Shown one piece after another: positions 18,132 through 27,090 of a stretch of 64,000 nt of DNA. Source of the stretch: Methylobacterium brachiatum. GTDB taxonomy: Bacteria > Pseudomonadota > Alphaproteobacteria > Rhizobiales > Beijerinckiaceae. The stretch lies in the NCBI RefSeq assembly GCF_020523825.1, contig NZ_JAJALK010000005.1, positions 186,001-250,000 of the forward strand, written 5' to 3'. A program made the translations under genes and the position numbers. Positions within the stretch are counted from its first letter, which is position 1. Each line of letters begins with the position of its first letter. The notes beneath the pieces are model-generated. The model ran no database searches, was not told the origin of the DNA, and was given only the letters and a program-made list of their open reading frames with translations.

Positions 18132-19487
18132 ATGCATAGCCCTGGCCACCGTTTCGAACCGCCGGCGCCGCCGCTCGCACCCGACCGCGTCACCGGTCTC
18201 GGCGTGCTCATGCGGGTCCGGCGCAACGCCTTCTCGGCATTCCCGGCACGGTGCTTCACCGCGCCGGCGATCACGTACCGCCTGGGCATCACAGACCTGA
18301 TCCTCGCCACCACCCCCGACGCCATGCGTCATGTTTTGGCGGATCATCCGGACCGGTTCCGCCGCGTGCGGGCGACAGGGCGCGTGCTCGGTCCCATCCT
18401 CGGCCGGGGCCTCGCCGCGGCGGAGGGGGAAGCCTGGCGGCGGCAGCGGCGCACGCTCGCACCCGCCTTCACGCCGCGGACGTTGCCCGTCCTCTCGCAG
18501 CATATCGCGGCATGCGCGGAGGCGACCTGCGCGCGGATCGAAGCCGCGAAGGGCGGCCCGATCGATCTCCTGTCGGCGATGCAGGACCTGAGCCTGGATA
18601 TCGCGGCGCGCTCGATGTTCTCGCTGGAGACGGCGCGGTTCGGGCCCGAGCTGCGGCGCCTGCTCCTGTTCTATTCCGCCACGATCGGACGTCCCCGCGC
18701 GAGCGATTTCCTGCTGCCATCGACGCTGCTGACACCGACGGATGTGCGGCGCGCCCTGTTTCGGCGGCGCTGGTCGCGGATCATCGCCGCCGTCATCGCG
18801 GAACGCCGGTCCACGGCCGCGCCGGATACGCCGCGCGACCTGTTCGATATGCTGGCGGATGCCTACAAGGACCAGGACGAGGGCTTGTTGGCCGACGAGG
18901 TGTCGACGATGCTCTTCGCCGGCCACGAGACCACGGGGCTGACGCTCTTCTGGGCGTGCTATCTCCTCGCCAACGCCCCCGACTGGCAGGACGCCGTGCG
19001 CGACGAGGCGCGCGCCTGCGACGTGTCGCCGGGTTCGGCCGGAGAGGCGCTCGCGCGCCTGCCGCTGACCCGGGCCGTGGTCGAGGAAACCCTGCGCCTG
19101 TATCCTCCGGCCTATATGTCGGCCCGCGAAGTCGGGGACCCGCACGACCTCTGCGGATCACCGGTCCGAGGTGGCAGCCTCGTCCTCCTGCCCTTCTGCA
19201 TGCTGCACAGGAACCCCGCGTTCTGGGCCGCCCCCGCGCGTTTCGATCCGTCGCGCTTCCTCGGCGCTGCGAGGCCGGACCGGTTTACCTTCCTGCCGTT
19301 CGGTGCCGGACCGCGGGTCTGCATCGGTGCACAACTCGCCGTGGCGGAGAGCGTGCTCGTCCTCGCGCGGCTCCTGCGCGGCAACGCGATCGCGATGGAA
19401 CAGGCCGCTCCTGTCCAGCCGATCGGATCGTTCTCGACGCGGCCGAGCCATGTGCCGGTGTTCACGCTGCGCCCCTGCCTGCCTTAG
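18132..19487 (+). CDS. cytochrome P450 (second, distinct family)
   Basis: 451-residue heme-thiolate monooxygenase. The helix-C motif is WRRQRRTLAPAF, the I-helix MLFAGHETTGLTLFW (AGxxT), the K-helix EETLRLYPP (ExxR), and the heme loop FLPFGAGPRVCIGAQLA has the axial Cys at about 397. The sequence resembles the CYP4/CYP102-like bacterial branch more than the soluble P450 at 6840-8078, so fatty-acid-like or other lipophilic substrates are possible. The start at ATG 18132 has AAAGG 5 bases upstream. No redox partner is nearby, and the gene appears monocistronic. Confidence 0.9.
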   Translation: MHSPGHRFEPPAPPLAPDRVTGLGVLMRVRRNAFSAFPARCFTAPAITYRLGITDLILATTPDAMRHVLADHPDRFRRVRATGRVLGPILGRGLAAAEGEAWRRQRRTLAPAFTPRTLPVLSQHIAACAEATCARIEAAKGGPIDLLSAMQDLSLDIAARSMFSLETARFGPELRRLLLFYSATIGRPRASDFLLPSTLLTPTDVRRALFRRRWSRIIAAVIAERRSTAAPDTPRDLFDMLADAYKDQDEGLLADEVSTMLFAGHETTGLTLFWACYLLANAPDWQDAVRDEARACDVSPGSAGEALARLPLTRAVVEETLRLYPPAYMSAREVGDPHDLCGSPVRGGSLVLLPFCMLHRNPAFWAAPARFDPSRFLGAARPDRFTFLPFGAGPRVCIGAQLAVAESVLVLARLLRGNAIAMEQAAPVQPIGSFSTRPSHVPVFTLRPCLP

Positions 19488-19640
19488 GCGCTCGGGCGGG
19501 CCGGCATCCGAAAGGATCGGACGCGCCCGGATCCGTGCAGCCATCACACGCTGGTGTCGGAACGGGGGTGACGTCTTCCGGTGCGGCAGGGGAGCGAAGC
19601 TCAGGTGCTCGTTGCCGGATACCACCCGGGGCTCCCGCCG

Positions 19641-20179
19641 TCAGTGCGCGGCCTGCTTCGCGAGCTCGGGGCGACCGGATTCATCGTAGCGTCGCGCGAA
19701 GCTGAAACCGGATGCCGTCGGTCCCGCATCGGCCAGGATTTCCAGACGTCGGACGCCGTCCGACCAAGGGGGACGACATCCTCGGGAACCCACCACAGAA
19801 CGTAACCCGGCCATTGCGGCGGCTGAAACCAGGCCGAGCGCCGTTTCAGGGCGTCGCGATGCAGCCCATTGTAGGCGAAGCGGCGGGCGGCTTCGCAATC
19901 GCGCCACAGCGACAGCGTTTGAACCATGCTGGCGCCGCTCGCCTGCCAGCGCGCGTCGAAGAAGCGCGGCGCCACGTAGACGCCCCAGGCCCCGAAATCC
20001 TCACCGTGACCGGCCCGGCCAAGCAGGTCGGGACGCGCATCCCCCGCCTGAGCGATGAAACCGTCCGCACCGCCCAGGGTCGGGAATATCATGCGGGCCA
20101 TGCCGGCGAATTCCGTCAGCGCCTCGGACTGATACGCGCCCTTCAAGATTCCGAATGTGTAGAGCGCGATCCGAGCCAT
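19641..20179 (-). pseudogene. DUF3291-family protein, interrupted by a single-base frameshift
   Basis: The N-terminal frame starting at ATG 20179 (MARIALYTFGILKGAY) continues to LWWVPEDVVP and is typical of DUF3291 monooxygenase-like small proteins. The expected C-terminus (SDGVRRLEILADAGPTASGF, then SFARRYDESG) lies in the next frame and ends at 19641. The frames would join if one base were added to the run of five Gs (plus strand) at 19770-19774. Without that, the protein continues out of frame to 19601. It is either a real inactivation or a sequencing error in a homopolymer. Confidence 0.7.
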
Positions 20180-20629
20180 CCGACATTCTCTCTCTTTATA
20201 TTGACTATCGCGCTGCGTTTTCTGCCCAAGACGCCTCTATTCCTGGGGCACATCCGTTGAGGGCAGAGAATTATGATGCCCGCTCGCATCCTCGCTGATG
20301 CCGACGCACGATCATCGGTCAGTCCAGCCGCGTGCTCGGCTTGCCGAGGCGAAGTCTTCGGCACCGGCCGACAGCTTCGTGGTGGGGATCGTAGGGCGGA
20401 GGCCGTCCAAAGCGGCCGTCGCGCCGATCAGACCGGCAGCCTGAGATTATAAATATCAACCTGGTACGGTCAACGTATTTAAGAGTTGTTTGCATTGTTA
20501 CATATGAAACGAAAGATTTTGAATTCGTATCGACGCTGTAACAAGCCGGCTTTATCGAGACACGAACCTCGCGTCGATGCGATACATTTCGAAACGCGAT
20601 TTTATTGACGCCACGACACGGGAGACCAA
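20180..20629. other. intergenic region with AT-rich promoter-like stretch
   Basis: 450 bases between a reverse gene and a forward gene. The part at about 20445-20590 is much more AT-rich than the surroundings (ATTATAAATATCAACC and similar), suggesting promoters for the SDR gene. No ORF, RNA gene or repeat is recognised. Confidence 0.4.
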
Positions 20630-21454
20630 ATGCCGAAGTCTTGGTTCGTGACAGGCAGTTCCCGCGGCCTCGGCCGGGCGATCGTCATGGCCGCCCTCGA
20701 GGCCGGGCACAAAGTCATGGCGACGGCGCGCAACCCCGGTGACCTCGACGATCTCGTCATCCAGTATCGCGGACGCATAATCCCCTATGCGCTCGACGTC
20801 TCCGATGCCGCCGCTGTCGGCCGGGCGGTCGCCGACGCGAAGGACACATTCGGCCGGGTCGATGTGGTCGTGAACAATGCGGGCTATGCCAGCCTGGCGT
20901 CGGTCGAGGACATGAGCCAGGACGCCTTCGCGGACCAGATGGCGACGAACTTCTTCGGCACCGTCCATGTCTCCAAGGCGGCCGTGCCGATCCTGCGCGC
21001 GCAGGGCGCCGGGCATATCTTCCAGATCGCCTCTGTCGGAAGCCGCATCGCGTCGGTCGGCCTGTCCGCATACCAGGCGGCCAAGTTTGCCGTTCGCGGC
21101 TTCAGCCTCGTCCTCGCGCAGGAGCTGGCTCCGCTGGGGATCAAGGTGACGATCCTGCAGCCGGGCGGCGTGCGGACCGATTGGGCCGGCTCCTCGATGA
21201 CGATCCCGGCGATCAGCGAGCCCTATCGGCAGACGGTCGGGCCCTTCGCCGAGATGTTGCGGGCCGGGTCCGGCAGGGAGCCCGCAGATCCGAGGAAGGT
21301 GGCCCGGGCGATCGTCGATCTGTCCGGCCGTGACGATGCTCCGGTCGAGCTCCTGATCGGCGAGGATGCCTATGCCTATGCGCAACGCGCAGCCGATGCC
21401 GTGGCCGCGTCCGACCGGGCCTGGAAGGACCTGACTGTATCCGTCGCGTTCTGA
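20630..21454 (+). CDS. short-chain dehydrogenase/reductase
   Basis: 274-residue classical SDR. The Rossmann motif is TGSSRGLG near the N-terminus, NNAG occurs at about residue 85, the catalytic Ser is in IASVGSRIA and YQAAK (Tyr, Lys) is at about 150. TARNPGDLDDL suggests an Arg for NADP preference. The start at ATG 20630 has GGAGA 4-5 bases upstream. The substrate cannot be read from sequence. An AT-rich region lies immediately upstream. Single gene, not obviously operonic. Confidence 0.88.
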   Translation: MPKSWFVTGSSRGLGRAIVMAALEAGHKVMATARNPGDLDDLVIQYRGRIIPYALDVSDAAAVGRAVADAKDTFGRVDVVVNNAGYASLASVEDMSQDAFADQMATNFFGTVHVSKAAVPILRAQGAGHIFQIASVGSRIASVGLSAYQAAKFAVRGFSLVLAQELAPLGIKVTILQPGGVRTDWAGSSMTIPAISEPYRQTVGPFAEMLRAGSGREPADPRKVARAIVDLSGRDDAPVELLIGEDAYAYAQRAADAVAASDRAWKDLTVSVAF

Positions 21455-21534
21455 GGCCGGGCGCGGACCCGGAATGCGCGTCTGCGCCCGGTCGCCCCTG
21501 CGGCCTGTCCTGATGAGAGCGGAGTGCTGCGTGC

Positions 21535-22272
21535 ATGGCGAGTGAACAGGCCCGACGGGGCTGGACGTGGGGGCGTCGTCTGCTTGCCGTCTTCGGGGCG
21601 ATCGTGATCCTGGCCGGCATCGCCGGCGCGGCGGTTCTCGGCCCGATCCTTCTCAGGCCGAACGCCTACAAGGCCGTCACCTCGATCGAGACGCAGCCCA
21701 CCTTCCACGATCCTGCGCTCCTGGCGCAGGCCTGGGCTCTGCCCGTGGCCGAGAAATACCGGCAACGGCCGTACGAATACCAGAGCAACCCCAGTTTCTG
21801 CGGTCCGGCCACCGTGGCCAACCTGCTGCGCTCGCTCGGAGTCGATTTCTCGCAAGCCGATGTCATCCGCGGCACGGCGTTCCAGCCCTGGTTCGGCATC
21901 CTCATCAACGGCCTGACGCTGGACGAGTTGGCGGATCTGATCCGCAGGCGGCTCGACCGTCCGGTGCGTGTCGTGCGCGATCTGTCGTTGCCCGCGTTTC
22001 GCGAGGCGATGCGCAGCAGCAACGATCCGAGCAAGCGGCTGATCGTGAACTTCCATCGCGGGCCGTTGTTCAGCCGGGGCGCCGGGCACTTCTCGCCGGT
22101 TCTGGGCTACCTGCCGGACCGGGACCTGGTCTTCGTCGGCGACGTGAACGGAGACTACACGCCGTTCCTCGTCGGTACGGAACGCCTCTGGCAGGCCGTG
22201 ACGACGATCGACGGCACGTCCGGCAAGGCCCGCGGCTTGCTGGTCATCGATTCCACTCTTCCGTCGCCGTGA
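21535..22272 (+). CDS. membrane-anchored phytochelatin synthase-like cysteine peptidase
   Basis: 245 residues. A single N-terminal TM segment (LLAVFGAIVILAGIAGAAVL) anchors a papain-like domain. The catalytic triad of phytochelatin synthases is visible: Cys about 89 in SNPSFCGPATVANLL, His about 185 in GAGHFSPVLGY, and Asp about 203 in VFVGDVNGDY. Bacterial half-length homologues cleave glutathione or its conjugates to gamma-glutamylcysteine and usually make little phytochelatin. The variable metal-sensing C-terminal half of plant enzymes is absent. The domain probably faces the periplasm. The start is ATG 21535, 80 bases after the SDR gene. Confidence 0.82.
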   Translation: MASEQARRGWTWGRRLLAVFGAIVILAGIAGAAVLGPILLRPNAYKAVTSIETQPTFHDPALLAQAWALPVAEKYRQRPYEYQSNPSFCGPATVANLLRSLGVDFSQADVIRGTAFQPWFGILINGLTLDELADLIRRRLDRPVRVVRDLSLPAFREAMRSSNDPSKRLIVNFHRGPLFSRGAGHFSPVLGYLPDRDLVFVGDVNGDYTPFLVGTERLWQAVTTIDGTSGKARGLLVIDSTLPSP

Positions 22273-22663
22273 TGGACAGCCCGCCCGCGAATAGTGCGAC
22301 CTAGGTGACGACGCGACCCGGCGCCATCGCGTCGGTCGCGACCGCCGGGTCGCGTATCGACGGGCCGATCGCAGCCCATGCCGGGCGTGATCCCGATACG
22401 GCACGGCGCGAGAGGCGCGATCACGTCAGCGCGGTGCACGCCGCCATGCCCCTTCCCGACACGGGCCGATCTGCGGCCGGGGAAGACGCACGCGCCGGCC
22501 CCCACAGCGCCTTGCCCCCAGCCCCGGAGCACGGCTTCACAGCGGCAAGAGGCAAAGTCCGGACACGTCGCGAGGCCTGAACCGCGAGGTGCACGTCCCA
22601 TAGCCACCGACTGGACGGTGCCGTCTCGCTCGCGGCCACGGCCGGCTGAGCGAATATGCGATC
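22273..22663. other. intergenic region, nothing recognised
   Basis: 391 bases between two convergent genes. Open frames exist on both strands, but none shows a ribosome-binding site, family match or convincing composition. Confidence 0.4.
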
Positions 22664-23392
22664 TCAGCGCGCCGCACATTCGACGGGAACGGCGAAGACG
22701 TATCCGACGCCGCGCTCGGTCAGGATCACGGCGGGTTGGCTCGGTTCCGTCTCGATCTTCCGGCGTAGCCGCAGGATCTGCACGTCGATGCTGCGATCAA
22801 AGACGTCCTCGTGGATGTGGGTTGCCTGCAGGAGGTACTCGCGGCTGAGCGGGCGCTGCGGCGCGTCGAGAAAGGCCGCGAGCAAGGCGTATTCCCCCTT
22901 GCTGAGGTCGACATCGACGCCGGCGGGATTGGTCAGGCGCCGCCGTCGCCGGTTGAGGACCCAACCCTCGAATCGTCGGCACGGCGCGTCGCGCGAACGA
23001 TGCCGGGCGTGTCCCGCGGCGCGGCGGTGCACGACGCGCACACGGGCCAGGAATTCGCGCAGGCCGTAAGGTTTGACGAGGTAATCGTCCGCGCCGAGCT
23101 CGAGACCCAGCACACGATCGAGCTCGTCGCGGCGGTGCGCCGTGGTGAGGATGACGGGGATGTCGCTCCGCGCCCGCAATTCGCGCAACAGCTCCAGCCC
23201 GTTCTCCGAGCCCGGCCGCAGGTTGAGCGCCACGAGGTCGAACTCCGTGGGGTCGGCCAGCAGCGCTTGAGCCTGCAGCCGGGTCGCCGCCGGTGTGACG
23301 GACACGCCATGCTCAGAGAAGTAGTCCGAGACGGTCCGCTGCACGTCCGCGTCGTCGTCGAGCAGCAGGATGCGAATACCGGGTGCGGGCAC
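22664..23392 (-). CDS. OmpR-family response regulator with Asn in place of the phospho-acceptor Asp
   Basis: 242-residue paralogue of the regulator at 12958-13719, with long shared stretches (LGLELGADDYLVKPYGLRE and DRSIDVQILRLRRK). The acidic pocket (LLLDDDADV), Thr (ILTTAH) and Lys (VKPYG) are kept. The aligned phospho-acceptor is Asn about 57 (LVALNLRPGSENG, codon AAC) where the paralogue has Asp. The winged-helix domain is intact up to TERGVGYVF. The start is GTG 23392. No kinase is adjacent. It may bind DNA independently of phosphorylation, or heterodimerise with its paralogue; both are inferences. Confidence 0.85.
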   Translation of the reverse strand: MPAPGIRILLLDDDADVQRTVSDYFSEHGVSVTPAATRLQAQALLADPTEFDLVALNLRPGSENGLELLRELRARSDIPVILTTAHRRDELDRVLGLELGADDYLVKPYGLREFLARVRVVHRRAAGHARHRSRDAPCRRFEGWVLNRRRRRLTNPAGVDVDLSKGEYALLAAFLDAPQRPLSREYLLQATHIHEDVFDRSIDVQILRLRRKIETEPSQPAVILTERGVGYVFAVPVECAAR

Positions 23393-23543
23393 GGCGCGTG
23401 CTCCTGTCGGCTCATGAGCGCGGAGACGTCTTCGGGAAGGGCGCGCTGCCGCTTGGGTCGGCCCGACGTCCTTCGGGGGACGGAAGCGCTTCGACGTCCG
23501 TCCGCCGGCTCATCGAACCGCCCGGCGGTCCGTCAAGGTCGGT

Positions 23544-23837
23544 TCAGCGGCAGGCGCGGACGTAGCTTCCCCAGGCGGGGCTGAAGACCAGGCGACAGCC
23601 GCCGTAATAGGAGCTCCGGTAATAGCCGCCCGCGGGATACCCCCAGCCATAGCCGCCGAAGCGGTGATGGAAGCCGCCATGGAAGCCACCGTGATGGAAA
23701 CCACCATGGTGCCCGAAACCGCCATAGCCGAACCCGCCGTGCCCGAAACCGCGGGCCTCGGCGCCTCCGGCCCCGCCGGCCAGGGCTGCCAGCGCAAGGC
23801 CGGCTAGAATCACAGTCTTGGTTGAAGTCTTCGTCAT
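23544..23837 (-). CDS. glycine/histidine-rich secreted protein
   Basis: 97 residues. The signal peptide (KTVILAGLALAALAGGAGGAEA) is followed by a low-complexity run of Gly-Phe-His repeats (HHGGFHHGGFHGGFHH), then Tyr-Gly-rich sequence and a conserved-looking end, CRLVFSPAWGSYVRACR with two Cys. The histidines could bind metal, unproven. The start at ATG 23837 has GGGAGA about 6 bases upstream; the longer open frame to 23969 lacks support. Confidence 0.7.
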   Translation of the reverse strand: MTKTSTKTVILAGLALAALAGGAGGAEARGFGHGGFGYGGFGHHGGFHHGGFHGGFHHRFGGYGWGYPAGGYYRSSYYGGCRLVFSPAWGSYVRACR

Positions 23838-23982
23838 GGTGGATCTCCCTGTTGCAGTACAGGCACCATGCACCGGACGAAACCGTAGAACTGTGATCCG
23901 AATCACAGTTCCGGCTTGAGGCCTCCGGTGAGAGCGGAAAGCCGGCCGGCACCCCCGGACATCGGCCATCCCGGTGCCGGGG

Positions 23983-25869
23983 CTACGAATGGGTCTCGCG
24001 CCGGTGCCGCAGCCACACCTCGAGGGTCTGGGTCCGCCCGCGGATCGACGTCGTCCGCCGCTCGAAGGTCCCCTGGGACAAGGCGAGGCCGGCCGCCTCC
24101 GTCAGCTCGGCGCTGAGCGCCAACCGGGCATTGGCCTGCGCGGCGACGGCGAGCAGGCGGCTCGCGACGTTGACCGTGTCGCCCGTGGCCGTGATGTGCT
24201 GGTTGGTGTCGCTGCCGAGCCGGGAGAGGATCACCGGCCCGTAATGCGCCCCGATGCGCACATCGAGGGCCGGTCCGGCCTCCGACAGAGCCGGATTGCG
24301 CGCGATCCAGAGCCGCGTGCGCGATATCAGGTCTTCGGCCGCTTCGACGGCGTTCGATGCCTGATCGGGATCCGGGTCGAGCGCGCCGAACAGGATCATG
24401 GCGCCGTCGCCCATGAAATTGACCACGAGGCCCCCGTGCCCCGTCACGGTCTCGTCGACGAGATCGTGGAACGCCTTGAGCATCCCGCGGGTGCGGACCG
24501 GGCCCAGATGCTCGCTGCGGCGGGTGAAGCCGGTGAGATCAACGAACAGAACCGGGATGTCCCGCGCGACCGGCTCCGCCAGGTAGGCGGGATCCAGGGC
24601 GAGCCGGTCGGCCAAGGCGGCGGGCTGGAGCCGCCGCAGGACCTCCTCGGACCGCGCCACCCGCGCACTCTGGCGACGCTCCAGCGTCTGGCGGCCGGCC
24701 GCGCAGAGCAGGGTCGGAAGCCCGGCTGCGGCGAGCGGCAGGGCAGCACTCAGCCAGAGGCCGTGAGCGAACGCGAAGGCGCCCGCGATCAGCCACCCTG
24801 CGGTCAGGAGGAGCACGAGCATCATGCCCGGGCCCGGCGGCAGGAGCGCGATGAGCAGCGCGGCGCCGACGGACAGGACAAGGGCCGCCGCAGCATCGAG
24901 CCGGCGCACAGCCGCATCGCGGACGAGACCGTGCCCGGTCGTGAGATGGGCGATGCCGGTCGCGAGGAGTTCGACGCCGGGCATGACGGGGTCGAACGCC
25001 GTGACGAAGGTGTCGCCGCCTCCGAGTGCCGTGGCACCGATCACCACGATGCGATCGGCCAAGGCTGCGGCCGGCGCCGTGCCGTCGAGGAGGGACGCCG
25101 CGCTCACCGTGGCGATGGTGCGCCGCGGACCGTAGGGGCGCAGCGGAAGGTGATAGCCGAGGTCCAGGGGAATCGCGGCGGTCCCGATCTGGACGCGGCC
25201 CTTGGTCAGGACCGGATCGCTGCGGGCCGCCAGGGCCGCCGCACGCAGGACGAAGGCCGCCGACGCGCCCTCGCTCGTCCGCACGATCAGTGGAAGGTGT
25301 CGCGGAACGCCCGCAGCATCCTCGGTCACGTTGACGAGGCCCGAGGCAATCCCCTCGCCGATCTCCGGGGTCGGCCGGTGTACGGCGGCGGCGACCGGAA
25401 TACCGTCCTCGCTCGCGCTGCCGTCGAAGACCGCCGCCGAAGCCAGGACGGCGTTCGTCTTGCCGAGAGCCGCGGCGAGCGCGCGATCCGCCTCCGGCTG
25501 GCGGCCGACATCGAGGAAGAGCACGTCCACGGCGATCACCCGCGGGTTTGCGTCCGCGATCGTCTCGATGAGCCGCGCCATCGTGGACCGCGAAACCGGG
25601 AAGCCTCCTTCGCGCCGGACGGTCTCGTCATCGATCGCGACCACCGCGAGGTCGGCGGGTGGCGTGCGCGGACCCGCAAGGCGCAGGCGCAGGTCGGTGA
25701 GCGCCGATTCGACGCGATCGAGCGGCGTCGCGCGACCAGCAAGGTGCAAATGGCCGAGCCAGGCCCCCCATCCCAGCGCGCCTAGGAACGCGGCGCATAC
25801 GAACCAGCGCTTGGTTCGGCGGAAACCTTGATCGGTCCTCGGGACGGGATTTCGGTCGGCGGCGCTCAA
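23983..25869 (-). CDS. CHASE2-domain adenylate/guanylate cyclase
   Basis: 628-residue membrane class III nucleotide cyclase. One N-terminal TM segment is followed by an extracytoplasmic CHASE2 sensor domain (about 50-320, with DLAVVAIDDETVRREGGFP and RVIAVDVLFLD). Three TM segments come at about 330-400. The catalytic domain has FVDLTGFTRRSE and NFMGDGAMILFG with the two metal-binding Asp, and ATGDTVNVASRL. The start is TTG 25869, overlapping the FecR-gene stop as TTGA; no better start exists. It is the third gene of a Crp-FecR-cyclase operon, so its product cAMP may feed the Crp-like regulator. Confidence 0.9.
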   Translation of the reverse strand: MSAADRNPVPRTDQGFRRTKRWFVCAAFLGALGWGAWLGHLHLAGRATPLDRVESALTDLRLRLAGPRTPPADLAVVAIDDETVRREGGFPVSRSTMARLIETIADANPRVIAVDVLFLDVGRQPEADRALAAALGKTNAVLASAAVFDGSASEDGIPVAAAVHRPTPEIGEGIASGLVNVTEDAAGVPRHLPLIVRTSEGASAAFVLRAAALAARSDPVLTKGRVQIGTAAIPLDLGYHLPLRPYGPRRTIATVSAASLLDGTAPAAALADRIVVIGATALGGGDTFVTAFDPVMPGVELLATGIAHLTTGHGLVRDAAVRRLDAAAALVLSVGAALLIALLPPGPGMMLVLLLTAGWLIAGAFAFAHGLWLSAALPLAAAGLPTLLCAAGRQTLERRQSARVARSEEVLRRLQPAALADRLALDPAYLAEPVARDIPVLFVDLTGFTRRSEHLGPVRTRGMLKAFHDLVDETVTGHGGLVVNFMGDGAMILFGALDPDPDQASNAVEAAEDLISRTRLWIARNPALSEAGPALDVRIGAHYGPVILSRLGSDTNQHITATGDTVNVASRLLAVAAQANARLALSAELTEAAGLALSQGTFERRTTSIRGRTQTLEVWLRHRRETHS

Positions 25870-26387
25870 CGCCCGAAACGCTCGAGCAAGCTCCTGACGC
25901 GCTCCTGCGGCCAGCGCCGCACCTCCAGGGCGTCGCGGCCGTCATCGACATCCACGCCCTCGCCCGGCCCCAGCGTGACCGAGATCTGGGGGGCGCCGCG
26001 CCGGGCCACGTCGACATGGCCCTGCTCGACGAAAACGGAGGTGCGCGCGCGGGTCACGTCGACGGCGTAGACCGTGCCGCGGACCGAGGCGATCGCATGC
26101 GGGGTGAGGATCTGAAAGCCTTCGCGGCGGACGCGGCGGCTCGCCGGGATGGTGACGAAGACCGCGTGGCCGCCGATCTCGGCCCCTTCGAGGTGCCCGT
26201 CGCCGTCCCGATCCACCGGCCGCAGGGTGCCCGCCGCCTCGGTTTCGAGCACGAGGCCGTCGGCGCACCGCAGAACCCGCAGCGGTGGGTCGAAGCGCGT
26301 CGTCTCCGTACAGCGCGTCTGGGCGCCGACGGGGCCCGCGACGACGGTGAGGACGGCCACCACCGCAAGACGCGCTCCGGTTCTCAT
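25866..26387 (-). CDS. FecR-domain periplasmic protein
   Basis: 173 residues with a signal peptide (RLAVVAVLTVVAGPVGAQ). A FecR-like core follows: FQILTPHAIASVRGTVYAVD, TSVFVEQGHVDVA, and VTLGPGEGVDVDDG. A DRDGDGHLEGAEIGG segment resembles a calcium-binding (dockerin/EF-hand-like) loop. The start is ATG 26387; the frame is open to 26453. It starts 22 bases after the crp-like stop and overlaps the cyclase start. FecR proteins beside CHASE2 cyclases are thought to modulate signalling across the membrane; the ligand is unknown. Confidence 0.85.
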   Translation of the reverse strand: MRTGARLAVVAVLTVVAGPVGAQTRCTETTRFDPPLRVLRCADGLVLETEAAGTLRPVDRDGDGHLEGAEIGGHAVFVTIPASRRVRREGFQILTPHAIASVRGTVYAVDVTRARTSVFVEQGHVDVARRGAPQISVTLGPGEGVDVDDGRDALEVRRWPQERVRSLLERFGR

Positions 26388-26409
26388 TCCATCAGACTCC
26401 CTCGCCAAG

Positions 26410-27090
26410 TCATGTCTGCGCCCGATCCCCGAACGCGACGAGACGCTGCGCAACCCGCACCGTGACGCGCGAGCGGCCCAGATCGATGATGCCCGCCCCC
26501 CGCCAATCCTGAAGGATCCGGTTGACGCTCTCCCGGGCCGCGCCGACGAAGGCTGCCAGTTCCTGCTGCGTCACCGGGATCTCGGCACCGTAATCCTGAG
26601 ACAGCATGATCAGACGCCGCGCCAGGCGCGCGTCGAGCGGCAGCAACGTCGCCTCCTCCATGCGGTCGCTCATCCAGCGCAGACGCTGGCACAGCAGGCC
26701 GATGATCTGCGCCGCCAGGGTCGCGTCGCGGGCCAGCAGCTTGAGGAAGTCCCGCCGCTCGACGACGAAGAGATCGGTCGGCTCGAGGGCCACCGCCTCC
26801 GCGGTCCGCAGATGGCCGTCCAGGAACGCGATCTCGCCGAAGACGTCGCCCGACCCCAGCAGGTTGAGCGTGACGGCACGCCCGGCGTCGGTGCCGGCCC
26901 CAATGCGAATTTGGCCGCGGCGTACCGCGTAGAGCGCGTCGCCCGGGTCGCCCTTCTGAAACAGGATCTCGTGCCGCGCGAGACTGCGCGTCGTGCAGAG
27001 GCCGGCGATGGTCTCGATGGCGTCCGAACCGAGTCCGGCGAAGAAGGCATTCGCTGTGAGCAGCCGAATGAGCGTGTGCGACGTGCTCAC
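26410..27090 (-). CDS. Crp/Fnr-family transcriptional regulator
   Basis: 226 residues. The N-terminal cyclic-nucleotide-binding fold has ILFQKGDPGDALYAVRRGQI and GDVFGEIAFLDGHLRTAEAV, near the phosphate-binding cassette consensus. The dimer helix is followed by a winged helix (EIPVTQQELAAFVGAARES, then VNRILQDWRGAGII). No FNR-type cysteine cluster is present. GTG 27090 is taken as the start since the family N-terminus begins there; the ribosome-binding site is weak. It leads an operon with the FecR and CHASE2 cyclase genes, so cAMP is the most likely effector. The 370 bases upstream (27091-27461) show no gene. Confidence 0.85.
   Translation of the reverse strand: MSTSHTLIRLLTANAFFAGLGSDAIETIAGLCTTRSLARHEILFQKGDPGDALYAVRRGQIRIGAGTDAGRAVTLNLLGSGDVFGEIAFLDGHLRTAEAVALEPTDLFVVERRDFLKLLARDATLAAQIIGLLCQRLRWMSDRMEEATLLPLDARLARRLIMLSQDYGAEIPVTQQELAAFVGAARESVNRILQDWRGAGIIDLGRSRVTVRVAQRLVAFGDRAQT

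Noticed and set aside
23974..25785. 603-codon forward frame opposite the CHASE2 cyclase
   Set aside because: Antisense of a clearly identified cyclase; low-complexity composition.
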